Source: Ctena decussata (lineage: Eukaryota; Mollusca; Bivalvia; Lucinida; Lucinidae). Taken from it: a stretch of 64,000 nucleotides of DNA. The stretch spans positions 23,997,928-24,061,927 of the forward strand of contig OZ022513.1 of the NCBI GenBank assembly GCA_963989385.1. Reading direction: 5' to 3'. The notes below the pieces were generated by a model that searched no databases, was not told where the DNA came from, and saw nothing but the letters and a program-made list of their open reading frames with translations. A program made the translations under genes and the position numbers. Of the stretch, positions 10,975 to 22,136 are shown piece by piece. Each line of letters opens with the position of its first letter. The stretch's first letter is position 1.

Positions 10975-11185
10975 CAGTAGAGTTTTATTTTTGTCTCACG
11001 TCCACGGTAAACAGCTATGGTCATGTCGGGACGGTCAATGAATCTAACAACACTATTCCTGAGCGGGCGTAGACCTTCTGAGCGGTTAACCAGTACTAAG
11101 TGGACATACTGTCGCCAGTAACTGACAACTGCCTTTCTTGAATCAGCGGAAGGAGAAACGAAAGTATGTGAACACACCCAGCGCC
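10975..11185 (-). repeat. SINE-like repeat S4, minus strand
   Basis: Shares TCCACGGTAAACAGCTATGG, TCATGTCGGGACGGTCAAT and GGAGAAACGAAA with 62985-63140, also minus. Read on the minus strand it ends in an AAAAATAAAACT tail, which gives the orientation. No clear polymerase III boxes remain, so the class is inferred from size, tail and copy number. Confidence 0.55.
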
Positions 11186-11850
11186 ATTTATGACAAAGAT
11201 GACGACTTCGGTGGCTTTTCAAACTATATCAGCCGAGCTTTCCACTAATTTAGACAAAGTGTTGATATGCAATCATGATGCTATTAAATATACTATAATC
11301 GGTGCTCAAAAGACTTGCCCAAGTCTGTATATTAATATTCCATGTTATTTATATTTTAACGTTTTGGAAAAAAGGGAAAAAGAAATAAAATGTTCCAGTT
11401 TAAAATTGTATTCAGAGAGAACTACGAAAGGGACTTTCATGTATTATTTCAATTAGAGGGACTTGTCCTGCTTAAAGTGAAATTCAGATAAATATAGGGT
11501 CTTGAGAAAGTCTAGGGGGAAAGTAACATGCCTCATTGTACCTAACTTGCTTACAAAAAGTATACAAAATGTAACGTTGGTACAATAGCCTAGGCTTCGA
11601 TATATCCACTTCTGAATTCGTTTTTTTTTTTTTTTTTTTTTTTTTTCTTTATAACATGTTTTAAAGTGTGTTCTGTAAATCTGGAACTAATATTGCCTTT
11701 GTTAAAGTACGGTCGTATTTATTTTTATTGAAAAAAAAGGCATAAGTAAAATGACTCCTGCCAGGACATACATGTATATGAAGATTTATGTAACCCGATG
11801 TTTCTCCAATTCTCCAACCCGAAAAATAAATCATTTTACATTAAGTACTT
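11186..11850. other. Anonymous AT-rich DNA with a long T-tract
   Basis: Contains a homopolymer T run at about 11621-11646. An 88-codon frame at 11190-11456 has no recognisable domain. Confidence 0.35.
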
Positions 11851-11856
11851 ACTTGG

Positions 11857-14191
11857 TACGGAGCCCGGGAGGGGACATGGCAATACATATACTGATTTCG
11901 TTCCCACGAAATGCATTTCGTTCCCACGCATTACTTTTTCTTTCCCTCAGTTTAGTATTTCGTTCACTCAAAATTATATTCCGTTCCCACGCTTTACTTT
12001 TTCGTTTCCACGCATTACTTTTTCGTTCTCTCAATTTAGTATTTCGCTTCCTCAAAATAGTTTTCCGTTCCCACGCTTTATTTTTCCGTTCCCTTCAAAT
12101 AGCATTTCTTTCCCTCAAAATAATATCCGTTCCCATGCATTACTTTTTCGTTGCCTCAAAATAATATACCATTCCCATGCATTACGTTGTCGTTGCTTCA
12201 AAATAATAATTCGTTCCCTCAAAATAATATTTGGTTCCTCCAAAACAACATTTTGTTTCCACGCATCTCTATTTCGTTTGCACGTTCTAGTATTTCTTTC
12301 TCTTGCAAAATAAATTCGTGTCCTTAAAATAGTATTTTGTTAACTCGCAATAATATTTTGTTCTATCACAGTAGTATTTTGAGCGTACAGATTACTATTC
12401 CGTTCGCACGAAATGATATTTCGTTCCCACGATTTACTATTATTAGGCTCATCTATTTATAGCTTTACACAGATCAGTGTATCATGGGCGCTGAAAAGAG
12501 CTCTGTTTTGAATAAAGGCAGTTAATAATGATAATAATCAATGTGGTCAACATTATATTAAAACTTTGAACCATGATGACAATCAAATTACATATTCTAC
12601 CAACAATTTAAAAATAAGAATCTGAGAAAACGTATCATCATTATAATTATAATGGGAAAACTTAACGCTGGTACAACATCTACCCAACGTTGGACAAACA
12701 TCATTGGCGTTTCTGAACGTTGGGTCAGCGTTGTCCGAATATCGCGTGCTCACTCGGCGGTGTCGACCATCAGTTGGCGGTGTACTTACATGTATGGTTA
12801 ACGAGGGGCTCTGGGTTCGTGATCGGTAGAGCCACGATCATTTTGTCCACATCTGATACATTTGGGAGGTGTCTGGAGGGGCGCAGAGATGGTGATAGTG
12901 ATGGCTGAGTTTCTTACAGTGAAGGGGAGTCTGCTTTTGTGACTTCCTGTTTGTTTCCTTTGGCAGTGTGACCATATCGAGGGGTCTGCTCTGGAGGGAA
13001 GAATTTGCTCCAAGGGGAGCAAATTCTTTCCTTTGCGGATTTGCCCCAGTTTTGGATTAAATTTGCAGAGACTGGGATGGCTGAATTGCTTCCCTTGAAG
13101 GTGTACTCATTCACCTTATCATTTAGGTACTTGGTACATGTTAAGTATATTCAGGGCCCGGAAACACTCCTTTAATTTAATCGTGACACTTAGCATAATA
13201 ACATTTGAGCTATGGTAAAGCTGTGGTGTGTGGGTGTATAGATGTGATGTGTGGGCGATCTCCATATTTTTCCGCCAGGTTTCCACAGGGAGACAACTGT
13301 TATGACTACCTTCTTGCTTCCCCTGGTGGCAGTGCCTTTTCTAGGCCTGCTATGGAGCGAGAGCATTTGCTTTGATGGGGGCAAATTCGTTTCTTAGGAG
13401 TTGCCCTGAATTAAAGGGGGCACAGAGACTGGGATGACTGAAAGTACTAGACTGGTTCCAGTTAAGAACATAAATAAAATAACAATAATAATATAATTAT
13501 TTTAATAAAAATAATGATAATTATAATAATAAAAAAATGACAATGTTGAATATAAAATACATGTAATAAATATGGTTGGTCAGAACAAACGGAATCAAAT
13601 TAAGACTTGTAACATTTAGAATAAAGCATTTAGCCTGGAAACCAGGCTGCTAAAATACACTATCGTTTTGCTTTTACCATCACCGAATATTTTTGCGAGA
13701 AAACGAAAAGCTATTTCATAGGAACGAAATTTTAATTTGAGTGAACAAAATATTATGGTGAGGAACTGAAATATCATTGCGTGGGAAAGAAATGGTAACC
13801 CGTGGAAACGAAATATTATTTTGAGGGAACGAAATTTCAATCGGAGGGAACGACAAAGTAATGTGTGGAAACGAAATATTATTTTGAGGGAACAAAATGT
13901 TATTTTGAGCGAACAAAATTGTAAAGCGTGGGAAGGGAATATTATTTTGAGGGAACGAAATGCTATTTTGAGCGAACGAAATAGTAAAGTGAGGGAACGG
14001 AATCATGATTATTTTGAGGGAACGAAATGCTTTTTTGAGGAAACGAAAAAGTAAAGCGTGGGAACGGAATATTATTTTGAGTGAACGAAATATTAAATTG
14101 AGGGAACGAAAAAGTAATGCGTGGGAACGAAATGTATTTCGTAGGAACAAAACCAGTATATGTATTGCTATGTCCCCTCTCGGGCTCCGTA
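11857..14191. mobile_element. Foldback (FB-like) transposon with subrepeat-built long inverted ends
   Basis: The outer 50 bases are near-perfect inverted repeats: TACGGAGCCCGGGAGGGGAC at 11857 and GTCCCCTCTCGGGCTCCGTA ending at 14191. Next to each end lies an array of degenerate 20-30 base words of the CGTTCCCACG / TTTCGTTCCCTCAAAATAAT type, about 540 bp on the left and 460 bp on the right in inverse orientation. ACTTGG flanks both sides (11851-11856 and 14192-14197), a likely 6-bp target duplication. The middle (about 12440-13690) has no transposase frame. This resembles Drosophila FB and sea-urchin TU elements in architecture; homology to them is not shown. Long frames across the arrays (FRSHALLF or RERN repeats) are artefacts. 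Confidence 0.85.
12920..13450. repeat. Two copies of a short hairpin repeat (AATTTGCTCC family) inside the FB-like element
   Basis: At about 12998-13035 GAAGAATTTGCTCC is followed by GGAGCAAATTCTTTCC. A diverged copy near 13360-13400 has GCATTTGCTTTGATGGGGGC then AAATTCGTTTC. Both are followed by GAGACTGGGATG and similar words. Other relatives occur near 31045, 37035, 51390, 59480 and 60650. Confidence 0.55.
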
Positions 14192-14472
14192 ACTTGGTCG
14201 GTCGGGACTACGAAATAAAAATTCTGGAGTTTTTTTTTTTTTTGTTTTTTTATTATTTTTTTTTTTTAATTATATAGTTCGAATTCAGTATCCAAATCAC
14301 ATGTTTGTACAACTCACTGATGCAGTGGGATAAATATGATGTATCTCTTCTAAATACCATATGTATCATGCATTGAAGTTATAAAAATCAAATTTGTCTT
14401 AGTTTGTAATATATATTTTTACATTAATTTTGAATTATTATTTGAATCAGTAGTAATGGAAAAAGAAGATAA
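14192..14472. other. T-rich anonymous DNA
   Basis: Begins with the right target duplication of the FB-like element and contains T-rich runs at 14230-14270. No gene. Confidence 0.3.
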
Positions 14473-14709
14473 GAGCCGTAACGCAACAAAACAACAAAGT
14501 GGCATGTGCGCCCTGTAAAAGACTCAGACCAACCTGGACATCCGCCCAATCTGATCAGAGGCTTCACTGTCCGCATGGAGCTAGCTCAGACCCTTTGCTA
14601 CCCTGTAAGCGCAAGCCAATACTCTAATCAGACTGGGTGGCTGTACAGGCTGATCTGAATCTTCCCTGTGCGCACTTGCAACTTTGTTGGTTTTGTCGTG
14701 TCGCGGCTG
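14473..14709. mobile_element. P foldback element, copy 3 (diverged)
   Basis: Ends GAGCCGTAACGCAACAAAAC and GTCGTGTCGCGGCTG. The interior words CATCCGCCCAATCTGATCAG and ATCAGACTGGGTGGC are recognisable, but many mismatches show it is older than the other copies. No clean target duplication. Confidence 0.75.
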
Positions 14710-14957
14710 ATATACAAACGGTGATATCATAGACGTTCCATAATCGTTCATTTCATCTATATTTTCGCATGCCTAACTATGTATTTCACAATAATAGTTT
14801 ATTTTCAATGTTAAGCTTGAAGCTATGTTAGTTTCTCTTTATAATAGGAGATAGGATTTAATAATTAAATACTGCACAGGCAAAGATAATAAACCTATTC
14901 TAGTAGCAGATGGTACACTTATTATTAGATCAGCTGGTTATATACATCGGAATCAAT

Positions 14958-15306
14958 ATATTTAGATGCTGCTTATAAACAAATATTCAGAGTATAAGAA
15001 GTTGTCGAATATCAAATCAAAACTTTATATGAGCCGCGAAACGACAAAACCAACATTGTGGTTGTGCGCCCAGCGCAGGCTAAAATCAGCCTGCGCATCC
15101 GCCCGGTTAGACCAAACTCTTCGTTGAGTGCTCATCAGGTAGCTAAGGTACTAAGCTACCTCCATGCGGACAGCGAAGACTCTGATCAGGCTGGGCGCAC
15201 ATCCACATTGTTGGTTTTCTCGCGTCGCGGCTCATATTTAGATGCTGCTTATAAACAAATATTAAGAGTATAAGAAGTTGTCGAATATCAAATCAAAACT
15301 TTATAT
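14958..15306. mobile_element. P foldback copy 4 between 73-bp direct repeats
   Basis: The element itself is 15031-15233 (GAGCCGCGAAACGACAAAAC to CGTCGCGGCTC) and is about 30 bases shorter than other copies because part of the centre is missing. On either side, 14958-15030 and 15234-15306 are the same 73 bases, starting ATATTTAGATGCTGC and ending AAACTTTATAT, with one mismatch. This is far longer than the 4-bp duplication at other copies. A 71-codon frame across the element is spurious. Confidence 0.85.
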
Positions 15307-15860
15307 AAAAACAAAAAAAAAATAAAACAGGAAAAGCCACAGACCCGACGCAAAAGTCACCAACGAAAGCGACAGACATGATCAACAATCATACACACCA
15401 GCTCAACATAGAGAAACTATACATTAATACAACAAATATCAAACGCCATACAAAATACTCCAAACAGAGTACCACATGTTTCAAACGGAAATAAAAGCAT
15501 CGTAAGCGACTGCGTAATACCCCGCCACTGCAAACCAAGGGCAATAACTCCATCAGAAGACATCGAAATCTGCCCATTAACAATCCCAACCGAGAACTTC
15601 CCACGATCAATGCACACGCCAAGTTTGAAGAAAATCCGTTAATAAATACTCAAGTTATCGAACGGAAACGAAGTGCTCACGGACGGACGGACAGACGTAC
15701 GTACGACGGACGGACGGACACACGGACAGCCAGCGGGAAAACATAATACCCCGCCAATAAAAACGGAAAGAGATGCCTCCGAAACCAGACACACCAGTTC
15801 AGAGAAACAACACATATCAAAAGCCATACACAATGCATAAAACATATAAAAAAAATTATC
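15307..15860. repeat. Purine-rich anonymous repeat with (ACGG)n tract
   Basis: A tract of ACGG/ACGT tetramers lies at about 15675-15727. It is preceded by CGCCAAGTTTGAAGAAAATC and bounded by two AATACCCCGCC words (15517 and 15747). No protein frame. I read it as a decayed non-autonomous repeat; class unknown. Confidence 0.4.
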
Positions 15861-16469
15861 TATTTTCTTTGACAGTCATCCAGCGATCACAATAATAGAA
15901 TTACAAGGGACGCGATCTGGATCAAAGCAACGTAAAAGGGCAATAGTCAGGAATCGCACAATCATATTGCCGTATCGGTCATCTCCTTCCTGGTGCCCTT
16001 GTCTGTCAGGTTTCTAGAGACACAAGAGTTGAAGTGGGTCGATGGGGGGGGGGGGGGGTGCACTCGCTCGCGAGTTAATACGTTCCTGATGTCTGAAACT
16101 GCTGATGCGTCAGTAAGGGCTGCTCGTTACTTTCTGAGACCTGCTCATCATTTTTTCTTCCAAATATTCGAGGTTAACGACACTGAAGAAATTAAATACA
16201 GAAACGCGTGTCTGTCGCACTAAATTCGGTATAGTTATGTTTATATTCAATCGTCCACATATTACGGGAAAAAGTACCATGAAACAACAACACAAGTGGT
16301 AAGTCATCACTAGAGCGTAGCAAAAGGAACATCTCTTTTCCAGGTAGGTGGTCGTAAAGCTAGTCTTAACCCAAACGAAATGTATAAGCATATAAAACAT
16401 CTACCTTGGCCTATTTTCTATTATCTGTATGTACGTTACACATCAGAATGAAAGGGTCTACACTATATG
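15861..16469. other. No recognised feature; G-tract
   Basis: Contains a run of about 14 G at 16045-16058. No gene or clear arms. Confidence 0.3.
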
Positions 16470-16790
16470 TTTACAGGAATTTCTATGCAAAATTTAATTA
16501 AAATGAAAACATTAACCAAAACCCCCTAAACTAGAAACGGACCCATCCAACTGACAAGGATGGCCAAGTCCAGTGATCAACAAAGGGTTGATAGAAAACC
16601 AAATGTTTGAAGACTTCAGATAAGCTGACGACGTTCAACATGCAACATCGATATCCACAAGGGAAGACTCCCTTTGGACAGGTCAGTAATAGATTAGGGA
16701 GAATAAGTCGATAAGCATATCGCTTCCGTTCTAATCCCAGAGCTTGTACTGGTATGTTACTGTATTTTAACTGCATACGCTAAATAAATA
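16470..16790 (+). repeat. Interspersed repeat S5, longest copy
   Basis: Parts recur elsewhere: TCTATGCAAAATT, GGATGGC and GGTCCACTGG-type words at 57135-57245, and CATATCGCTTCCGTTCTAAT with GCTAAATAAATATGTTTA at 61445-61600. No coding capacity. Orientation is not established. Confidence 0.5.
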
Positions 16791-17261
16791 TGTTTATCGT
16801 GCATCTGTTGCAAAAGTCACCCGATAACAGGGGTATGATAACATAAGGTGATATCATGTCACTCTAGAACTGCGCTTGCGCGAATGTTATCAGGCGATGC
16901 CCAAAGAAGCAATCTCTGAAGACGATTGGCTACATTCTGACGTTGGCCGTGATTACATGTACAGCGTTCGATTTGTTACATGACGTAACCGACTTACGTC
17001 ACAACGCATTCGCGACGTCAACAAGCTCGGACAAAACTGTGTTTTGCTTTTCATTTGTTTGACTCTCTTAAATACGCTGTAAAATCTTCTCATGAGGTAT
17101 GATAAATAGAAAACCATGATAGTGTCTTTCGATATCAAGTTTATCAGGCTCGACCAGAAACACGTCGGAGTTGCTCGGCAAGCCTCGCCATTCCTACGCA
17201 GTTTCTAGTCTCGCCTGATAAACTTGATATCAAAAGATACTAGCATGGTATTCTCTATTTA
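16791..17261 (+). mobile_element. Promoter-hairpin element, family H-B, copy 1
   Basis: Starts TTTATCGTGCATCTG. The block at 16800-17020 contains GCGCTTGCGCG (NRF1-like), CGATTGGCTAC (inverse CCAAT), CTGACGTTGGC, CATGACGTAACC, TTACGTCAC and GCGACGTCAAC. The hairpin at 17101-17261 begins GATAAATAGAAAACCATGAT, has the arm GATATCAAGTTTATCAGGC, and its loop core is GCTCGGCAAGCCTCGCC. A reverse copy lies at 50343-50789. The hairpin arms differ from those of H-A, but the loop core is nearly the same. Confidence 0.75.
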
Positions 17262-17537
17262 AACCAAAGTTGATATCCATTGAAAAAGGAGGCAAGCATT
17301 AGTTTAAACTTTATTTATTTGTACAAATAACATAGATACATATTAATACATTTCATGGAAGGACACTATTCACACAAAAGGGATTGAGAAGAAAGTCATA
17401 TTGACTTTTTTAAATCTGTCACTCAGAATATTTATATTGCAAATTTCAGACCCATGATTAACAGAGGCAAGCATTGAAATGGCAGTGTTGCTTTCCCTGA
17501 ACATATACCCATTCACCTTAGATGGGTATAATTAAGG
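17262..17537. other. Anonymous repeat-like stretch
   Basis: TTTATTTATTTGTACAAATA at 17313 looks like the inverse of a retroelement 3' end. CCATTCACCTTA near 17510 recurs at 13110. Not resolved further. Confidence 0.3.
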
Positions 17538-17905
17538 AATGAATTTCTTTTTTCTGAGGTTTATCGAAGTGTAAACTACATTGGGTCACGTGCAAAGTGA
17601 ATGAACCCCGAAGGGGTTCATGTAAATTTTGCTAGTGACCCAATGTAGTTTACACTTCGGTAAACATCAGAAAAATTAAGTTCATTGCTTATATTTACAT
17701 TCGTTTCAATCGAATCTTTCATGAAAAATCTTATATAAGCACAAAAATTGAAGCAGTAAAACATGTACACGCAGTTTTTTCTGTTAACAGCAGAACGGCA
17801 GGCATGACGTTGATGACGTCCAATCAGGTTGAAGAGAGCCATTGTTTATTTTGACGTCATTGACGTCGCGTGTCTCATTGTAATTATTGGAATGTAAACT
17901 ACATT
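17538..17905 (-). mobile_element. Promoter-hairpin element, family H-D
   Basis: On the minus strand a block holds CGCGACGTCAATGACGTCAA, ATGGCTCTCTTC (start at 17842), CTGATTGGACGTCATCAACG and then an AT-rich body. It ends in a hairpin at 17538-17686 with arms GTGTAAACTACATTGGGTCA and inverse, and tip CCCCGAAGGGG. The 74-codon frame from the ATG (MALFNLIGRHQRHACR...) runs into the hairpin. The order, promoter motifs then ATGGC then hairpin, repeats that of H-A with unrelated sequence. A small extra palindrome, TTGGAATGTAAAC...GTTCCAA, lies at its outer end. Confidence 0.65.
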
Positions 17906-18861
17906 ACGTTCCAATGGTTTACTATAGGGTTTTTCAGTAAATACACGAAGAATGTAAATACATGTATAAAGCTTTACGAGTCAAAATCTCCTTACAGTAT
18001 TTTTGTGCATTTCACAGGATCAAGCCGGTGAATGCTCTTTTTCCCCTGTAAATGCCAAAGCTACCCATTCTACCCAAGCGGGACTTTCCAAGAAACTATT
18101 CAACAATTATATAAACGCAATACATGTATATCGTTATCAACAATTTTTCTTAAAGAATTATTAGAATGAGAGAACTGTGTTGAGCCTACAAGTAATATAC
18201 TTTCACTGTACTCTTCTAATCTGTGCCACAGACACAAGATTTAAAGTCTGCCATCTATTAACATAAAATTGTAATAAAATGGTTCCAGAATCTCCTGACA
18301 GAATATATTACTATCAGTTCTATGACATCGAAAGTCAATATTGTTAGTTAATACTGCTGTCTTATTAGAACGTCTCTATTTCTGTCTTTAAGAGTCAACG
18401 AAGCAAAATGCTGCCGATGAAAACTGCCAATTATTTCAACCTAATAAAGTCTATTTAAAATTTTGATTACAGAGATGAAATATCGGTCATAATGCTTACT
18501 TACTCCTGCAAAAGTCTAACTTTAGTCACAGCAAAGCTAAATCAATAGATTTGTTGGTGTTTTACAGAGAAAAGTTTATAACTGGCCCGTGCGTATGCAT
18601 GTTCATCGGTTTGCTTATGGCGATTTGTTGGTTTGTTGTTTGGCTTGAATAGCCGAAACTTCGACGTATGGCCGTTGTTCCTTCTTTTGAATGTGCTCTT
18701 TGCTTTTGAAGGAACTCTCATAGATTTAATTTTAATAGCCCGTTAAGACAGTACTTCAGTTGCCCACGGATGGTTAGATTACAAACAATCCAGCCACACC
18801 AAATGCAAGCACAACAGTCCCTTGCTCTACTTAACGCTTATGTAAGTAGGGCGTCCCAATG
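17906..18861. other. No recognised feature
   Basis: Nearly 1 kb of AT-rich DNA without arms, tandem structure or a credible coding frame. Confidence 0.35.
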
Positions 18862-19093
18862 CAAAGGATGGTCGGGTGGTGCGATGGTGCTGTGTACAAC
18901 TTCCAGTGCCGGGTCGTCCTACTGATTTGGAACATTGTAGGGCCAGGGCCTTTTGTGCTTGCAGTAGGTGCGGGTGAGGGTTATTTGGCCGTTGCTTTTC
19001 TCTCGTGTGTCATTTCTCTTCCTTCAGACGGCCTGATATAGACTGAAATACTGTCTAAAAGGGCCGTTAAACCCAAATCAATCAATCAATCAA
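18862..19093 (+). mobile_element. SINE-like repeat S2, full copy
   Basis: Reads AAAGGATGGTCGGGTGGTGC, ACTTCCAGTGCCGGG, GTCCTACTGATTTGG, TGCTTGCAGTAGGTGCGGG, GATATAGACTGAAATACTGT, then GGGCCGTTAAACCC. It ends in a simple (AATC)n tail. The other copies end in (AAC/AACG)n variants, typical of SINE 3' tails. Polymerase III boxes are not obvious. Confidence 0.7.
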
Positions 19094-19267
19094 ACCCAAT
19101 ACCGAAAGTTTCCCGGCCTCTTCGCCCTTCCCCAACTACATCTTTTACTACATTACCATGGCTAGTAATACAATTACTGGAGGGCTTTACCGGTTTGCTG
19201 CAAAGCTGGAAAGCATTTTTGACTTCATAGTTGCTTCCCTGGAAGACGAAGCCCATCTCAAGTAGGA

Positions 19268-19474
19268 TCAAGTCGGGTAGCTTCAGACAGCTGGTAAATT
19301 CGGACATACCATTGCAAACTGTGAAAATCCAGATGAGCCGGCTCATAATGAGCCGTCTCATCAGGATTTTCACTGTTTATCCAGTTAATTTTGTTTTAAT
19401 TCTAAACAACTGACATATAAAGGAAAGTATGTCACTGTCCGAATTTGCCCGCCGTCCGAATTTACCCGACTTTA
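19268..19474. mobile_element. MITE, GTCGGGTA family, copy 1
   Basis: Inverted ends AGTCGGGTAGCTTCAGACAG and CGTCCGAATTTACCCGACT. The core carries GTGAAAATCCAGATGAG and its inverse CTCATCAGGATTTTCAC around GAGCC/GGCTC words. An inverted copy is at 49869-50077 and a core-only relative at 33700-33782. A 95-codon minus frame across it is spurious. Confidence 0.75.
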
Positions 19475-19601
19475 CCCTAGTCTACATTTAAAGGAAACGG
19501 GAGCAAATACAATGTACTGGCCTTTAAATGCTTACCGACATTGAGAAGGTAGGCAAGAATGCAATATCCGAGCTACTCTCTCTCTGACAGTGTATGTAAT
19601 T

Positions 19602-19855
19602 GAGCCGCGACACGACAAAACCAACAATGTGGTTGTGCGCCCAGCGCAGACTCAGATCAGCATGGGCATACGCCTAGTCCGATCAGTCTTTGCTAAGCGC
19701 TTAAAAGGTAACTAAGGGTCTAAGCTACATCCATGCAGACAGCGAAGACTCTGATCAGACTGAGCGGACGCCCAGGCTGATCTGAGTCTGTGCTGGGCGC
19801 TTATCAGCTTTGTTGGTTTTTTCGTGTTGCCGTTGGTTTTTTCGTGTTGCGGCTC
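19602..19855. mobile_element. P foldback element, copy 5
   Basis: Ends GAGCCGCGACACGACAAAAC and GTGTTGCGGCTC, with AATT on both sides (19598-19601, 19856-19859). The right end carries a local direct duplication of about 20 bases (CGTTGGTTTTTTCGTGTTGC twice), making this copy longer than the rest. Confidence 0.85.
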
Positions 19856-20439
19856 AATTTTAACTTAGGAACATTTATTGTCTACTATATACAACGTGCC
19901 CTGTGTTCCACGCTGATTTATGGCCCTGTTATGGCATTACCTTATATGTGAGACGGGGTATTTCCATTGATTAAACATCAAGTTGGCTGTGATGTTAAAT
20001 AATATGATTATGACACCCAATAAACAAGATCATTTGTCTTAAAGCAAATACCTGTCTTCAAAAATACGATTACACATCCCCTTGGGTACCCGCTTATAAG
20101 ATAATTTCAAATGTAAGCGTAATGTTTCACGAGCGGTTATTTCTGCAATAAAGTATATCCATGCATTCGGGAACTGATGCGTGCCGTATTTCCTTGGTTC
20201 TAAGATGGGGATTTTTCCCCGCCTTAACAACCCAAAACATTATGAGACGGATGTTGATTTATTTTTAATTTCTTTGGAAGGGAAAACTCCATGACACAAC
20301 TGAATTCCGTCTGTCTGATTTTTGGTACATGGGGTCATCATTTTAGAGATGAAAACCACTGTTTTACAGCCGAATAATTCCAACTCACATTCCTAATACT
20401 AGTTTAGCGCAATTTGGTTGGTCAAGAGCAATATTTTTT
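19856..20439. other. No recognised feature
   Basis: Anonymous DNA leading into a large inverted repeat. No gene. Confidence 0.3.
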
Positions 20440-21517
20440 AGTCCTATCAGTGGTAAAAAAATCGTCAAAATACAAATCATTATGAAACCTGTACAGCCTT
20501 CAGAATTGATGAAAATATGTCGGCTGATGTGCTTTTTTGTATCATATAACTGGCGTAAAAGAAGGAACAAGGTATTGTGAAAAAACTATATGTCTCTCTA
20601 CCTCTTTCCGCCTCTGGTTCCCGTTAAGCAATGGAATAATGCAACAGCGGCACAATCAATGGGATCCTTGCTTAACATTTATGTACTTTGTATTTTTATC
20701 ACCTGTTAAAACGCCTGTACCTTGTATTTTTACCTCCTGTACCTTGTGTTTTTACCACGAAATAAAGCTTGTGAAATCGAAAGTAGGTCATTTTAGTTGC
20801 CAACTAAAATGACCTAAGTATTTTTTAATCTATTTTATGGTAAACTCAAGGACGGTTTGATTTTTTAAAGCCGGCCAATCACGATAATAAACAATGGCGA
20901 AACTGCAGTGAGAAGTTTGCAGCGATACCTCGCGATGAAATATTTCATGCTGATAGCGCAATGGGGCCTTTAACAAATGATTTGCCCCGTGTAAACGCAA
21001 AATGTTTGTCATAGTTTAAGTTTCTGTGACAGAAACTTTGCTCGTGTAAACGCGACCTAACGAATGTTTTCTACATCGAATTTTGGATACTTGTTTTGCT
21101 CTTTAAAGGCCCCATTGCTCTATCACCATGAACTATTTTATCGTGAGGTATCGCTGCAAGCTTCTCACTAAAGTTTCGTCATTGATTATGATCGTGGCCG
21201 GCTTTAAATAATCATAACGTCCTTGAGTTTCTTATAAAAAAGATTTAAATTAATAGCTAGGTCATTTTAGTTGCCAATTAAAATGACCTACTTTCGATTT
21301 TACGAGCTTTAATACATGGTAAAAACACAAGGTACAAGGGATAAAAATACAAGGTACATGCGTTTTAACAGGTTTTTTTTTTTAATACATTTTCCTTCTT
21401 TTTTGTCACTTATATGTTACAAAAAAGCACATGATCCGCCATATTATTATCAATTCTTAAGGCTGTAAAGATTTTATAATGATTTGTATTTCGACGATTT
21501 TTACCATTGGTAGGACT
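20440..21517. mobile_element. 1.08-kb inverted repeat (large foldback)
   Basis: The left arm runs from AGTCCTATCAGTGGTAAAAA through GTAGGTCATTTTAGTTGCCA and ACTCAAGGACGGTTTG to GCAATGGGGCCTTTAA. The right arm is the diverged inverse, TTAAAGGCCCCATTGC to TTTTTACCATTGGTAGGACT. Arms are about 450 bp with small indels, and about 130 bases separate the conserved parts. Each arm also holds a small hairpin (AGGTCATTTTAGTTGCCAAC and inverse). A partial third arm is at 22137-22640. No transposase frame. Confidence 0.8.
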
Positions 21518-22077
21518 ATTGAGACTTTAAGAATATACTTTTTAACTTTTGTTGGCAAACAGTACATAATCTGACACTCCCTAAGGGGCAGTGTGGTTAT
21601 GGGACTCTATTGTTCGATTAACAGCATATCAGAACACCTTAGATGTAAAATCGACATTAACCACCATATCAATGGTATTATTATTATGATTATTATCATT
21701 ATTATTATTGTTATCATCTCTACATTTAACAGCTCTTTGGTGGCGGTTTGAAGTTTTTCATTCTATGCATGGATTTGTGACCCATCTCTTTTTGTCCAGT
21801 GGACTTGTCCAGACCTATCATTTGGATGAGTCCATTTCAAGTTCAAGGGTTTCTCTGGTGGATGTTTTTAATTTTGCATGAAAGTTCCTGTAGGTAAATA
21901 GTGTGAACCCCGGTTGAGGGTTTCCAAGGCGGGAATGTAGGGTGGAGGGAGTGATTAATCTATTTGCGAACAATTGCAACTGCAGCCGATATAGGGATCC
22001 GTGTAGTCTAGCGACAACCTTACTTTTGCGCTTCAAGGTTCCTCATGGGTCTATGAAATGAATGCAAACAGCTAAAT
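21518..22077. other. No recognised feature; ATT microsatellite
   Basis: An imperfect (ATT)n tract lies near 21675-21715. Nothing else resolved. Confidence 0.35.
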
Positions 22078-22136
22078 CTCTTATCAGACTGCGAATTCTG
22101 CGCAGGCTGATCTGAGGTTTTGCTGTTTGTACATAC
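22078..22136. repeat. Decayed P foldback remnant
   Basis: CTTATCAGACTGCGAATTCTGC and GCAGGCTGATCTGAG resemble the interior of the P element; both ends are lost. Confidence 0.4.

Noticed and set aside
11621..11646. Retroposon poly-A tail on the minus strand
   Set aside because: No retroposon body or target duplication could be recognised beside the T-run.
11751..12313. Overlapping long frames rich in FRSHALLF/FPRITF repeats
   Set aside because: They are translations of the short-word array in the foldback ends; the inverse array at 13716-14277 gives the same repeats on the other strand.
13716..14277. 144-codon minus frame and RERN-rich plus frames
   Set aside because: Same explanation: subrepeat arrays with a period compatible with open frames, not a protein family.
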